Source: Enoplosus armatus (lineage: Eukaryota > Chordata > Actinopteri > Centrarchiformes > Enoplosidae). From it: DNA of 64,000 nucleotides. Below are positions 14,301-26,848 of this stretch, one piece after another. Position numbers and translations under genes: made by a program. Each line of letters starts with the position of its first letter. Positions within the stretch are counted from its first letter, which is position 1. The notes below the pieces were generated by a model. The model worked only from the letters and a program-made list of their open reading frames with translations, was not told the origin of the DNA and did not search any database. Location: positions 22,213,048 to 22,277,047 of the forward strand of contig NC_092190.1 of the NCBI RefSeq assembly GCF_043641665.1, given 5' to 3'.

Positions 14301-17300
14301 GGTTCACAGAAAAATCACAGACATGGCTGATAATCACTGGGGTGAGCAGCAGGGAGGCAGCAAAGAAGTGCTCACCTCACGCGGCTCAACATCGTCTTCA
14401 AACTAACCCCAAAGTGATCGCCAAAGCTCACCACCACAGGTTTTTAACCAGGTTCAATGGCTGGCTGCTGAAATGATACTGATGCATCTCCTGAGACCGA
14501 CCTGAGTATGGATTGTTTTGACTCAAGTCTTTTCTTAGGAAAGTGTTTAAAAGGCCACAGATCAGCCTGAAGGCTGGCAGCCGGTGTGTGCAAAGGTCAG
14601 GGAAGTCCAAGTTATGAGTTTGAACTTTACGCGTTTGAGCCTTATACAATGGGTGTTATACGAGCTCACACTTGCTATGGATGTGACAATATATCACATT
14701 TACAAATGAGCTCAAATGATTAACACGTTATACAGTAGATTGCTTTTCATATGTCAATAGAAAATTACATTCAGGCTTAAAATCTTCATTTAGAAAAATT
14801 AAAGAACCGTTTTTTTGCAGCTGCAAAATGTGTTACATCTGCAAAAATGTTCCAGAGTGTAAAAACAAATCACTTGCGAAGATGAAAATGTTTGGCAGTG
14901 TGCTTAGCGCCACGCTCCCTCATCCTTGTTTATGCACAGTTAACATGGTTGATCTTCAGCGAGCATCGCATCAATCAGTGTTTGAGGCTTAACTGTCAGA
15001 TTCCACTGAATATTACTTTCTGCTGGAGGAGCTGAGAGGAGTCAGTGACTTCTCCTCAGTCAAAAAGCATTTTATTTTTTATTATTTATCTTCTCACTAG
15101 TATTTGTGGTCTTTCCATTTTTCATGCTAGGTTATATGGAAGGTACCCAAGTGTGCCATAATGACTGGAAAGTAGTTTGCAACTAAATGGAAAAGCCCGT
15201 AATGTTTCTCCAGTTCAGCGTTAAAGTTTAATTACAAATGTGGATAAAATAAAGGCAGCCACCATGAAGAGGCAACGGCATGAAAGCCACAAAATACACA
15301 CAGAATTATCCATTAGGGTCAACAAAGTAGACAAGAAAATGTATGTGATTTAACGCAGCACTTTACTCTAAAAGATCATCACTAATGACAGAGTGGTTAT
15401 GCAGGCTTTCTTAAGTACTAGACCGTAGTGTTACCGCAGGAAATTGAATATCACCGAAATGATGGTCAATCATTTCCAATAATTCAGCAAGCATCCATGC
15501 TGGTAATTACTTGCACTTGCACACAGTTTTTGTGGCGTTATCAGGATGCAACATTAAAGCCTTTGCAGTTGATGCACTTTGTTTCTCTCTCTTTATTTAC
15601 AGGCTTTTAGCTGAGTCACTATATGTCTTAACTGGGCTATATATTGTTTTTTTCAGAATAAGGTCCTGGGCTATTCAGAAATGCCACCAGTTTGCATGTA
15701 AATTATACTTGTTTGTACTATACATGCACTATACATGCATGTCTGTATGTCCTCAGGTTATCAACACACTGTAAATATCTGTATATAAATTGAGTATCAC
15801 TCTTCCAGGAATATAACAACCGTGTCGATGGGACACTGAGCTTTAGAAATGTAAAACAAAAAGTTAATATCAATAGATTTTGTCACTTCTATTATTATTC
15901 TTTGTCTTACTTCTATTTGGAGGATAATTACGCTCTAAATTTTGGAACTGCAGTTTTTATGATGTTTGGCGGATGCAAACAGCAAGCATGAGTTCACTCC
16001 TGAAAAGCCAAGAACTATTTTCTCTCTATATATATATGTTGTAAAAGAGCACCAGGTTTACAGCAAAGGCACCAGATATCAGGTCAAATCAGAATGTAGT
16101 AAAAGTGTGATTATAAATTCTACAGGTCAACACATTTCTGTTCCTTGGCACGATCGTCACTACTGGGCAAATGTTTAAAAATGTAAATGATGACAGTGAT
16201 ATAACATAAAATAGGTTAACAAATATGACAAATCACAAAATCACATCACTCCCAGTAAAACATGCAGAATTAGCGAAGTGAATTCTGTTCTAGGTGGATT
16301 TTATCTTTAGGCAATGCTTTGCAGTAGATATAATGCAATAAATAATGGCTGTCTGAGACCCCTCAACAGATGGTAAGTCCTATTACTTTTTCAGCAGGGA
16401 AGGAGTGACAGAGAGGCACACTGTACATTCACTGGAACACTGACTGCAAATGTTAACTACCCTGTCAGCATTTTAATTTTCACCTCCTGGATATGGATAA
16501 CTCCTTTGTCTTCTGCTGGGTTTTTTTTTCTTCTCACCCCTAGGACTGATCTTCAGTGTAATGGGGTTTAATTTCCTGTAATATCTAAAGATGGATAGAG
16601 GCATGATGAAACACCGATTGTTCTTGTTTGTCATCTAAACGTCTCACTGGTATTTTCAAACGAAGCTCCGCAGACTCAGGTGCTGTGAATGACACATGAC
16701 AGTTCCTATAAAGACCATCTATTTCAAACAACTTGAACAGGTTCCAGTGTTCATGAGGAAGTCGTTACCTTGGGCAGCTTTTGAATTATCTTTCAGCATC
16801 TTTCCCTTATGATTTAAAATAGCCTAACCTGCCCACTCTGATACCACAAAAATAGCACCGTGAAGCTATAGAACAGAGGTCTGCTGCAGATTTCTGCAAC
16901 ATGTCGAAAGGTTTTGGTGAAGGCCAGCAAGAAAAAACTTTGTTTACCATCGCGGAGGTCACAATTTGCTGACCTGTGCTATAGCAAAAAGTGAGAAAGA
17001 AATGGTAATTAGTTTATTGATCTGTGTGAGTCAAAGTGCTAGGGGTGAACAAATGCCATGTCATGTCTTTAACAACGCTACCTACCCTGCAATCCTTCCT
17101 AAATAAGGACTGTAACCAGTTCAAGGATGTGGAAAAACACCCTCGTGTGCTGTATTTGAGCTGCCCACTAAATTCCAAGTCTCTTTAGATATCAAGTGAA
17201 ATACATTTAATTAATAAAAAGCATATGGTACTCTCAATATATCGATCAATCTGACATCTCAGGGAAGAAAGGAAAGGACATGGGGAGCAGGAAGAGTGGT

Positions 17301-20300
17301 GGGGAAATGGGGAACAGTTGGGGGAAGGGAAAGAAGTGGACCGTGCAATCCACTTTACCTCCAGGGCTCTGAGTCGCTCGAGCAGGGGATTGCTATCTTT
17401 TGAATTTTCCTCAGACCCTCCGCCGGCCTCAAGCAAGGCTGGCATCTCTGCTGCTGTGGCTGTGGGACCCTCCAGACTGTCCTGCTGCTTCCACATTTCC
17501 TCCAGGAGTTTGTCCTGAAAGGCAGAGAGCGCGGATCAAAGATGCATGCCTTAAAGTCACAAAGACATGAAAAACGAACAAATCGTGATAAACAACACAC
17601 TGAATGCTGCCACTACTGCATAAATAAAACTTTAATAAAACACCATTTAGCTTCACTTCAAAGTTGAAGCCATCATTTTATTTTTATCATTGAATCAAGT
17701 GACCCCTTGTAATCTGACAGCCAGTACTGTCGATCTCACTGGGCATCAACACCTTACTTTGCAGCTTTTGCAGCTTGTAGCCTTTTTTAGCTTATTGCTG
17801 TGGTTCACTGATCTGTAGGGTTAATTACAGCCCTCAAACTACTGAGAATAACGAGAACACAGAATTATAAGCAACAAGTCTGATGTGTGTAGAGGTGTGA
17901 GTGGTTATTCTGTCGCAGCAGAGTGACGAAGCAGAAATGGTTCTGAGTCGTATGCTTTGTATCTAACAACATCACACTACTTCTGTCTTCGCTAGTTAGA
18001 GAGGACAGTTTCATTTGCACTGAAAGAGGTCACTTGTAAGGAAAACATAATCATAGGCAGTTTTAAGTGTTTGAGAAAATGCCCATTGCTAATGTTTTTC
18101 TGGGAGGGAGATACATGTTCTCCTCAGGAGTTGGCGGAGCAGATGGTGGCTAAAACACCAGTGAATGTTGGACTTTCCTGTAACAGGTTGGCTGAACAAG
18201 GACTCCAGCGGGATGCTTGTGCTGCTCTGTGTCTGCTCAGTTCAACTGTGAATTCTTAAGTGCAGGACTATGCCAGAGATTCACGAGATGAGTTATTGTT
18301 ACAGTTTTTAAAGCTGAGAGCGTTTGCCTTTTTGAGGCAAAAGCTGGTAGCGGTATTGAGCTCGATGGGAGGGGGTCTGATGGGAGTTTTGTGTGTCCTT
18401 GTGAATAAGCATTTGTAAGAAAGTGATTCAACTGAAGCCCTGACCTTCCTTCCAATGGTTCATGTGTCTTTGATGGTAATTTATTATCCCAGTTGTATAT
18501 GTACAGAAATATTTGGGGAAATGCGAACTAGACACAGAAATAAACAGACTCTGTATTGCACCAGTATTTAGTAGATATGCAACATTACCAGCATGTATTG
18601 TCCTTTCAGCTTTGCTCCTCAACCAGGCGGATAATCACAATCAGCTGTGTGGAGGTACTCTAATGCTTAAAAAAGCCTAATATACTGTAAAGATTGAGCT
18701 TATTGTGCTTTTATACTGTGGGACATAATTCACTTCTATTCTTCATCATTTCACTTTCTTTATTTTGGGTACGAATCGCTGTCTTTTTCCAAATTCATAC
18801 TTGTTTCCATGTGGTGATAATGCTTCATCTATTATCTTTACTTCATTTCAGTCAGTGTTTTACATTTTGTGCTCCAATATTGTCTTTTTTTCGGACTTAT
18901 CTTCATACATGCTTGCATGAGATTGGATGATGAGATGTTTGCCTGGTGTTTACTGGCCTGTAATGTGATGTTGCATTATTTAGCACTTTGCATTAATGAT
19001 TAGTGTAAAGTGCACAAACCAAATATTACAAACCCTAACCCTTGATTCAAAAGAAGAGGATGAAGGAATGGTAGCATAAGAAGGATGTGAGACTGATAAG
19101 GTTGAGCTCTAACTAATTAGTATTACGAATTATGAGCCTTATTTGCATTTGGTATCTTGTTCATTAGGTCTATGTTTGGCACATTCATCCACATCAGCAC
19201 AAATAATAAACTACATCAGAGCCGATAATCTAAAGTATTTGTGACTTGCATGTGGTGGGGACAGAAATCTGTCTCACAGCCACATTGTGGGGACATTATT
19301 AAATTTTAGGGTTAACTATTTATGGGTAAGGTTACACTGTCAAAAGGTGAAAGTCCAAGGTTAGATCAATAGTATATCTAATAGTAAATCATCCCTTGGT
19401 TTTTCTAAAGTGTTATATCTGCAATTTGGATGATTGTTGTTTATTTGTGCACATATTTTATTACTAATTCACTTTATCAACCTTTTTGGCAATTCAGGGG
19501 AATTTTTTCGCTTTCCAGACAAGATTTCAGTTGATTCAAATCAAAACGGTGAGAGAACAAATGAAAAACAACATAAAGATCGGCGTTTTCAAACCAAAAT
19601 AATAGCAAGTAGTGACCGGAGATCCCTCTTGTACCTTGTATGCTTTCATGAGGTCCAGGGGGTCCACCTTGGGCCCTTCCAATGAGTCCTGGTTCTGTAG
19701 CAGTGTTCGCACCGTCTCCTCCATGCTGCGTTTAAGAGGAAAACAGGCAAACTGGTCAGAGAAGCCCACCGGATGGGAGGATGTACTGGAGAATGGACGT
19801 GGTCGATAAAAGTTAACATTCATTCCTCAACACGGATAAATGGAATCATGGGGTCAACGTCTGAAAACCAGCTAAGTTGAACATATCAACTATAGGGACT
19901 GTATATACACATACAAAGTTAGACTGAGATGGAAAATCTGCATGTTTCCAGGCTGAAATCTTTGAAAATATTGGTCTGTTTAGTTCTTGTTCCTCCGTAA
20001 AAGACTTTGGGAGGGATAGCAGAGTCCAGTCCTCTGTTTTGAATTTTGATGGTGGGGATACACCTTTGTTTATGTTTGGACCAGAGACCAAAGTTGCCTT
20101 TATGTAATAGTTTGTGACAAGGCATACACTGAATGGTGAAATTACCAATGTCTGCAGTACAATGTAATTTTTCCAGCCCAGTGGATACAGTAATGAAGTT
20201 GCTAATTGGATGCAACAGTATAGAATTGGGGGAATGTGAAGCTGATAAACCTGTCGATGTTAAGGGGACATTTCGCTTTGATAGAACATCTCCATACTTC

Positions 20301-23300
20301 ATTATGTGTGATGACCGCAGGAACAGCCGACATCATCATCGGATCAGCTGCCCCCGAGATGACCTGACCTGCAGTGTTCAGTCTTTCCCACATCCATACC
20401 CAATTACACAATACCGGTTGATAACTGAAAGCAATTTAAGGGCGGTGATGACTTGAAAAATGCTGTTAACAAACACCTCATCATCTGAATGAAGAAGCAA
20501 GTCTGCTGGTAAAACGGCCTTTGATTAAAACAGATCATGAAAAACAGAAAACCTCTAATAGTTAGTTTGACAGCAGAACACAGTCAGCCACTTGTTTATT
20601 TACCCCGAACATTAATTGTTTATCTGTCTATTGTAGTTTAATGCGTTTTTAAGGATGAATGAACAAAAAAAAAATCCCCACTGAATGAAGAAATAAAACC
20701 TGAAGTTGAACATTGTGAATTGTTATGAAACTTATTTTGATGGTATATACTGTATTTCAAATGTAAAGGGTAGATAAACAAGGAAGAGTTCAGCTGATTA
20801 GCATTTCAATTGATTCCCTAAAACCAGCATGTTTCTGCAACCTACCTTCAGAAGGATTACATGAAACATGAAACACTGTGGCTTTCATGTGAAATAACTG
20901 ATGTTTTTTCTGGCCACTTGGGGGCAGCAGAAACAAGGCAGACACAACAGTGACATAGCATCACCTCATAATGTTGATATGGCAAACATGTTAGCAAACA
21001 GCAAACAGTCGCTTCTTCCAGAAGAGGCGGAGCAACATTAGCATTCATCTGTCCAATATTCACTCTCCTTTTAGCTCTGTTTTGGTCTTTGGTGCTCTTA
21101 GCTAGTCGCTAACTTTGTCTGTTTGCTGTTTGGTGTTGGACAAGAAGTGTACAGTGTTTTTTTTTGTTGCTAAAAACAGCTGCCTGCTGCGGCTAGACAC
21201 AACACTGATGAGAGCGGTGAGAGTGAATCAAAGCGGTGAAGTTATGGGCAGGAAAAGAAAAACAACGAGCTAAAAGACGGTAAAAAGCTCGGTAGAGCTG
21301 AGGGGAACTCTACAGTTGGGTGGTAATTCTCTGTGGGATCATTATTATGAGTGACCTCTTTCACATTACACATCGTTGTTTGATCCGTTGTTAATATGAA
21401 AAATATTTGTAATCCAGCTTTAATGTTTGATTATCTGACCTAATTATCTGTTTCAGACATACTGTAAATAGATTACTTCATACAGGATGTTCACAGTAAA
21501 GTGCATCACTGCCATCAAAGCTCAGTTTCGTTTTCTTATTTTTTTTTATTGCACAGAGCTGCTGTGTGAAAATGTACATTGTCCTTAGACATATAATACT
21601 TCCACATGTTAATAAGGCTTCAAAATGACCATAATACTGCAGCTGACATTTGTTCAAATGGCTTCCACAGTATCAGTGTGGTCTTGCCTTGTGATTTTAT
21701 AATTGTTTTCCCTCTGAGCTGTGTATGCTTGATAGACACTGACCATGTTCCTCATAATGTTGTACGCAGTGACATTTTTGCCCCGTCACTTACAGAGCAG
21801 CTTTTCCCCCTGTTTGATGCATGTGGCACAGCCATTAGCACTAGCTGCTGACTGTGAGCACACCATTGGCATTCCTGCCCCAAGTCACTTCCACTGACCT
21901 GAAACAAAATGAAAACAGCGGGTGGTGGTGGGAGAGGGAATACTGGGTCCACAAAGTAGTCTTTGAGTTCAAAGTCTAGAAAAAGGCAAACGGAATCGTT
22001 TGATGTGAAGTCTAAAAGAAGTTAAATGCAGATAACATCATGTGTTGCTCAGAGGTTCAAGCAGGCCATCACCACATCAACTTAAAGAGGAACTTCTTTT
22101 TGCTCAGTACACATAATCACGTAGTTTCCTTTTCATGTATTATGTTAATACAGGGTTTTCAACAATGCACTTAATGTCTGCAAAGCAAATGCTTCAGCGG
22201 CTCAAAGCTAGCTTGAATGTGTCTTTTTGGAGCTGAAAGGTCAGTTCAGTCAAATTCTGTGGCCCTTCCTCAACCGTGATGAAGTAGACCAAACCCAGGG
22301 GTATTTGTACACTTACCTCCTTCAACTCTGGTAGCATGTGCGATGCAAACATCGACAGACCAGCCCATTTTATCCCACAAAAGATACAATCTCCCACGAG
22401 GCCGGCAGCTGTCTCACACAGAGGCTCTGGACTTCCATTATCATCCGGCTTTTTATGGTCGGAGGGATAGACTCAGGTGGAAATACGTCCTCGTACGACC
22501 CTTTCGTGCCCCAAACTGCCCTGGGAGTCATCGCTATCCATGCTAGCTAAAAGCAGCTGATGCCATAGTGACGTGAATGTGTCACTCTGTGTCTGTCCCT
22601 TGCCCCCCCCCGCTGTCAAACTGAAGTGAATCAAATGTTTCATGCCCTCTTTTACCACCACTAATCACTGAAGTGTCACTTTTCATCTGGAAAAGTCAAC
22701 CAGTGCTTCTTCTTACCACTCAAGTTACAAAATCAGAAAACCAAGAAATCCCATTTAACAGCCGGTGAGGAGCATAAAGGTCAAAGGTCTCGCAATGCAA
22801 CAGGGATCGTTTTTTTCACACCGCTAAAAGCTGGTCCTCCTTAAAGTTTTGGCTCATCAAGTTTGCTCCTCATGAAGTTGCACAAGTCCACCTGATTCCT
22901 CTCAAAATTCATGTTATTCTCAGCGATATTTCATTCATTGCCTCCACTTCTGCCCCCCCCCCCCCCCCCCCCCCCTCAACCCATGCTGCTTTCCTACTGA
23001 CTCTCGCCGGCGCTGGTCTTTTGAAATGAGGCTAACCACACGGGTCCTTGGCGTCCTCAGCTCAGAGTTAGTCACCGCTCTGTGTTTGTGATTGGGCACT
23101 GAAGAGAAAGTGGGTCTCCCTGTGGACCATGTGGGAAATAATGTGCAGCTGAGTGCTCTCAGAAAGGGGAAAAACAAGCTCCCACCCTGTCTGGCTTTAC
23201 CCTAACAAGGCCTCGTACTCTCCTCGCCATCCCACCCTCATGACTGCAGTCTGGCAGGAGAGATGTCTGCCATCCGACTGTCCCTCTGAGTTCAGCCTCA

Positions 23301-26300
23301 TTTCTGATGTGAGACAGAAACCAGTTCATATTACTTTTGGGAAGTAATGAATAAATAAATAAATACATATGGTGCTGATTATGCTGACATAATAGTCTTT
23401 TCTGATACTACCCCCCCCCTCCCCCCCTCCCCCCCTCGGGGTGCCAAAGCCAGAAATTGACAAAAAATGAACACATACAGTAGTTACCTTAAATTATTTA
23501 TCACATTTTAATTGCTGCAGAGGAAACTTACAAGTTTGTAATCTTGTAGTTCAACTCTTGCAGCTAACAAACTGCAACTAAAACCTCTGTGGACTCCTGA
23601 AAGATCTACTTTACTGAGTTTTGCGATTGCTTCCAACGAGTAATCTTTAAATCATAACTGCTCGTATTAAGTATTCTTTTGATACATAACAGCACTTTAA
23701 ACATGCAATATCTTCCTGTGTACGGTCTATTATGAAACACACACAGTTTACATGCTGTATACTCAGTACACATGTAGACACACTTGTGCACCCATGCATG
23801 TGTTTACAGTATGAATGTGACATTGCTTCAGTGACCCCTTCCCTCTCACCAGAGGGCTTTCAGAGGCTCGGTGACATTTTGCCACAAGCTACACTTTTCA
23901 AAGCAGGACCCTCAGCTCATCATGCACAACAATGTATGAATGACTGGCCTAACCCCCACCCTTTACTAGTAACGTGACCCCTTTTCCCACCTCAATGAAA
24001 ACTGTACAGTAGCACAAACTGAATGGGGAAGCACCTCACTGCTATTCTTCTCAAGGGCACACTGACACACACACACTGTGAATGGTTGTTTCCACGTCCA
24101 CGTACAATCCATCCGTAACTGTACAACATCCTTTGCAGTCACATATTTTCATTCATTACATTACATTCCCTACTTTCTCGAGTTAAGACGTTAATATGTT
24201 TATATATTTCAGTGTTTAATAAAAACTGATTTGTATCGCTTCTTGTCTTCTATCCGTTTTCTAATCCAGGACGAAGAAGACAGAACAAGAGATTCACTTT
24301 TTCACACCTCAGTTTTTTAATTAAGGTTTTTTTTATTGAAGTTTATTTAATACTGCCCACATATCATTTATGTAATATAATTAAGGGATCACAAATATAA
24401 TATGCATAACGATAATGTACTTTGTGTAACATACACAAAGAGGAAATTGTTTATATCTTAGTTTAAGACGCTCAAATCAAAATTTATTTCTTCTCGTTAT
24501 GATCCAACAATCATTCTGTGAGAGAAAAAAAGTAGTCCAGATAAAAGAACTGTTTTTACTTTCTTTACTTTTTTTTTACTTTCATAAAAAATAATTTGAT
24601 GTAAAAAAATGTACAAACAAAATGAAGACAAAAAAGATAATTAGCATCTCAAATGGTGCTTACTCTGAGATTAAAAAGCTTTATATCCTTTTATTATTCA
24701 CTTTATATCCATACAGCATCACCATAAAACTACCCAGATCTTTTCATGTGGAAAATATGTGAAAACTTGGAAGTTGATTTCAAGTTTTTGGGGACAAAGT
24801 TTTTCTATAAATAAAATATGAGACACCAAGGATCCTCCAGAGCTTCACCAGCACCACTTAAGGGTCCTTGGAGGCCAGTGTGTGAAGGCATATCACCAGC
24901 AAACGAGTCATTTCATCAGAACACTGACAGTCAGTGACAACGCATAGACCTAAAATATAGAATACAAGAATGTGGTGATTTAACCAAAACATACAATTTA
25001 GTGGAAACTTTAACCCCCATTTGCCAGTTCTGTTTTATTACAGGTCGTGCTCTCCAGCTGACTGACACATCACACTGTGCTAACTACGAAAAAAATCTAC
25101 TTTCCCGAAATATTGGGCAGCCGTTCAGATATTTTCTGCGTGGCAGGGGTGAATTAACTTACAGTCACAAATCATCGGGGCCTAATCTCACAGCTCGCCG
25201 AGCATATGCAGATAGGATCAAACCTGGATCACGGGGGGCCGTCAACAGTTGGCTGGACATAATGCGTGGTTATTATTTCCCTGTATTGCATGCTGGAAGG
25301 GGGGATCAATGAGACACTTCATATCAAGTATTAGTGCCGGGTACTCTAATAAAGCTGAGCAGATTTTTTCTTTCAAAGACAATCTCCACATGCAGAGGGC
25401 TCTCAAGTTAATGAAAATGTTGGGTGTCGCCACAGAAGCCCAGCAGTTCATCACATTTGGTGCTCGGGCCTTTGATGGATGTGTGCCATGCATTACGTTT
25501 GTTGCTCCGTTCGGACTGTTTGTCATTGAGTTGTGGCCACTGGCTTTTAATCTACCGAGATATAAGCTACTTTGATGGAGGGGAAACTTTCTGAAACATT
25601 GTCCCTCAGAGAAAAACCTAACTGGCAGGCTGTAGTGTTGCGCAGGTGATGGTTTAAGTGTATTGAGGGCAACACTGTCTCGCAAATTTCATTAAATAAG
25701 CAATGAACAATTTTACAATACTGAATTCGGCTCCTACACTACATTGTGATTGTGCACAAAAGCAAAAGACCAAGAAAAGATTATCTGGATATATATTCAT
25801 CCGCTAATAGTAAACTTTCCACATCAGGTGACTGCGGCACTTGAAATGATCTCGTCTTTAGTCCAAATACACTCAGATGTAGCCCAGTTTGTCAGCTTGT
25901 TTAACTTGCGTAAACATTTTCTTTTAGCTAATTAGTAACCCTGTGGACTAACAATGGATAAAACGACCGTGTATATTATGTATTTTTATATGTATTTTAT
26001 TTACATCGCCCAAAATCACACATTTGCCTCAAGGGGCTTCACAATCTGTGCCCCCTCAACACAAAGCTGTTTCTATGCTTGCAGTGGTCTCACCAGAGAG
26101 CACTGAAACGTTTATGTTTCAAAAAATATATCACTCAGAACATATTTTTCACAATTCTTTGACAGAATTCAAATATATCCTAATCCTTTTTATCTTTTAT
26201 GTTTATGTGTATCGGCCAGTGTCTCATCATTTGAGTACTCCACGGATTTAACGTCGCACTCCTCTTGATGGGCGGTTTTTTAAAAAAGGGTCAACATCGA

Positions 26301-26848
26301 TGCAGCAGAACCAGCAGAGATCGCATCTTTTTTTATTCCATGCCTCCTTCTTCCTTGTCAAAACCTGCACGCCTGCATCACCCACAATGCAACTCGACCG
26401 CCAACAGTTGGGTCGGAGATTCAGGTGCTAGTAGCGACTAAAGTAGCCTCGGGCCTGCAGCAGAGATGAGGAGCGGGCTACAGAGGTCTGGTAAGCTCAC
26501 TTCTTTCTAACTCCACACCCTCAGCTTTTTTCTTTTTCATTTTCAGACTTGTAGTCTTCAGCCACAACCAAACCAAACCTCGTGCAGCTCTCTCTGGAGC
26601 CACAAGCCACAAGCCTCATTTTTCACATATGATATCTCAAATATGCTGCTGGATAAAACTCGGTCAGAGTATGTGAGTGTATTTCTGTGTCGTGGCGTGG
26701 TGAAGGTGCTACCTGGAGAAGTGCTGCTGCAGTGTCACCATCTGCCGCCCACCCTGCTGAGACTTCGCCCTCTCCCGTCTCTCCACGCCCAGATGTTGTT
26801 TGTTCTCCAGCTGGGGATTATTATTATGGATCAGTCTCGGTGGCGTAG
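11279..26848 (-). CDS. nckap5: nckap5, NCK-associated protein 5 (partial; N-terminal coiled-coil exons only)
   Basis: Six exons join without a frame break: 26848-26713, 19725-19635, 17514-17359, 13817-13749, 12163-12125 and 11398-11279. The joined frame carries NCKAP5 signatures in order: LQQHFSSMEETVRTLLQ, LLERLRALEAENSALS, YERCLDEVANQVVQALLTQK and DLKEECVKLRTRVFDLEQQN. The segments are charged, heptad-like coiled coil. NCKAP5 was named for its interaction with the adaptor NCK, and its paralogue NCKAP5L/CEP169 is a centrosomal microtubule-binding protein. I chose NCKAP5 over NCKAP5L because the MEETVR exon and the exon before it are absent from NCKAP5L as I recall it. Both ends are missing: the initiator exon is not securely found, and the long 3' exons lie left of base 1. 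The first, non-coding exon is probably the CpG-rich block near 38.3-38.7 kb, giving long introns typical of this gene. Confidence 0.85.
12125..12163 (-). CDS. nckap5: nckap5 coding microexon (VANQVVQALLTQK)
   Basis: A 39-nt exon, 13 codons, with acceptor gtctcttcaag and donor AAG|GTTCGT. VANQVVQALLTQK is an exact family signature. NQVV and LTQK favour NCKAP5 over NCKAP5L, which has NHVV and LNQK as I recall it. Confidence 0.92.
13230..13455 (+). mobile_element. degenerate teleost interspersed repeat
   Basis: Contains ATTTAGGGAAATGTGCTCAT, TCACTCTCTAACC and the block TTAGCCTAGCTTAGCATAAA followed by aactgg. This resembles a very common teleost repeat I know as 'gggaaatacgctt...gcttagcataaagactgg'. 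The copy is diverged and its exact ends are not visible. Confidence 0.5.
13749..13817 (-). CDS. nckap5: nckap5 coding exon (AENSALSMENDNQ)
   Basis: 69 nt, 23 codons in phase 0, acceptor gaccgtacag and donor GAG|GTGAGT. It encodes AENSALSMENDNQRKQ then YERCLDE. This is nearly identical to the family coiled coil and continues directly from LRALE of the previous exon. Confidence 0.92.
13959..13987. repeat. (AGAC)n microsatellite
   Basis: About seven tandem AGAC units between the 13817 exon and the 17359 exon of nckap5. Confidence 0.9.
17359..17514 (-). CDS. nckap5: nckap5 coding exon (DKLLEE...LLERLRALE)
   Basis: 156 nt, exactly 52 codons, acceptor ctgcctttcag and donor GAG|GTAAAG. It opens DKLLEEMWKQQDSLEG, has an Ala/Glu/Ser-rich linker in the middle and ends NPLLERLRALE, the start of the most conserved coiled coil shared by NCKAP5 and NCKAP5L. 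The linker is the variable part of the exon. Confidence 0.88.
17745..17840 (-). mobile_element. dispersed repeat family fragment (inverted)
   Basis: Minus strand reads CCACAGCAATAAGCTAAAAA and onward, matching the AACAATGAGCTAAAA signature of the family. It is short and diverged. Confidence 0.35.
19635..19725 (-). CDS. nckap5: nckap5 coding exon (MEETVRTLLQ)
   Basis: 91 nt, bounded by acceptor cttaaacgcag and donor AAG|GTACAA. It completes a Ser codon with the previous exon and then encodes MEETVRTLLQNQDSLEGPK and DPLDLMKAYK, ending on a codon boundary. The MEETVR.LLQ core is characteristic of NCKAP5. Confidence 0.85.
20879..21421 (+). mobile_element. dispersed repeat family, longest copy
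   Basis: It runs from a segment with GGCCACTTGGGGGCAGCAG through TTTTAGCTCTGTTTTGG and AACAACGAGCTAAAAGACGG to AATTCTCTGTGGGATC and finally ATATTTGTAATCCAGCTTTAA. The other copies are truncated relative to this one. There is no coding capacity and I see no clear terminal inverted repeats. Confidence 0.65.
22953..22975. repeat. poly(C) tract, 23 bp
   Basis: Uninterrupted run of 23 C within an nckap5 intron. Confidence 0.95.
23411..23436. repeat. C-rich tract (C6-7 T units)
   Basis: Three C-runs of six or more separated by single T, a G-quadruplex-like pattern on the minus strand. Confidence 0.8.
25001..25575. promoter_or_regulatory. possible conserved non-coding element in nckap5 intron
   Basis: A block with balanced base composition inside AT-rich intron, without simple repeats, that is open in frames on both strands (103 and 108 codons plus, 147 codons minus, extending to 25685). 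None of these translations resembles a known protein. It holds homeobox-like cores such as CTTTTAATCTACC and TTAATGAAAATG. I think enhancer-like DNA is likelier than a gene. Confidence 0.3.
26713..26848 (-). CDS. nckap5: nckap5 coding exon (RLIH...LQQHFS)
   Basis: The acceptor follows a strong pyrimidine tract (ctcctctcccctgcag) and the donor is AG|GTAGCA. The exon is 136 nt: two bases, 44 codons, then AG, which pairs with the C opening the next exon to give Ser. It begins TPPRLIHNNN and ends QMVTLQQHFS. The two ends match the NCKAP5 exon that runs from KLIHE to LQQQFS, but the middle (LENKQHLGVERRERAKSQQG) is diverged. No other frame through this exon fits its neighbours. Confidence 0.75.

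Noticed and set aside
22278..22420. Possible nckap5 exon ending LPELKE before GTAAGT
   Set aside because: There is no convincing acceptor or match to NCKAP5, and the 26848 and 19725 exons already join in phase.
11279..26848. Identity as nckap5l rather than nckap5
   Set aside because: The MEETVR exon, NQVVQALLTQK and RTRVFDLEQQN fit NCKAP5 better, and NCKAP5L as I recall it starts close to the RALEAENSAL segment.
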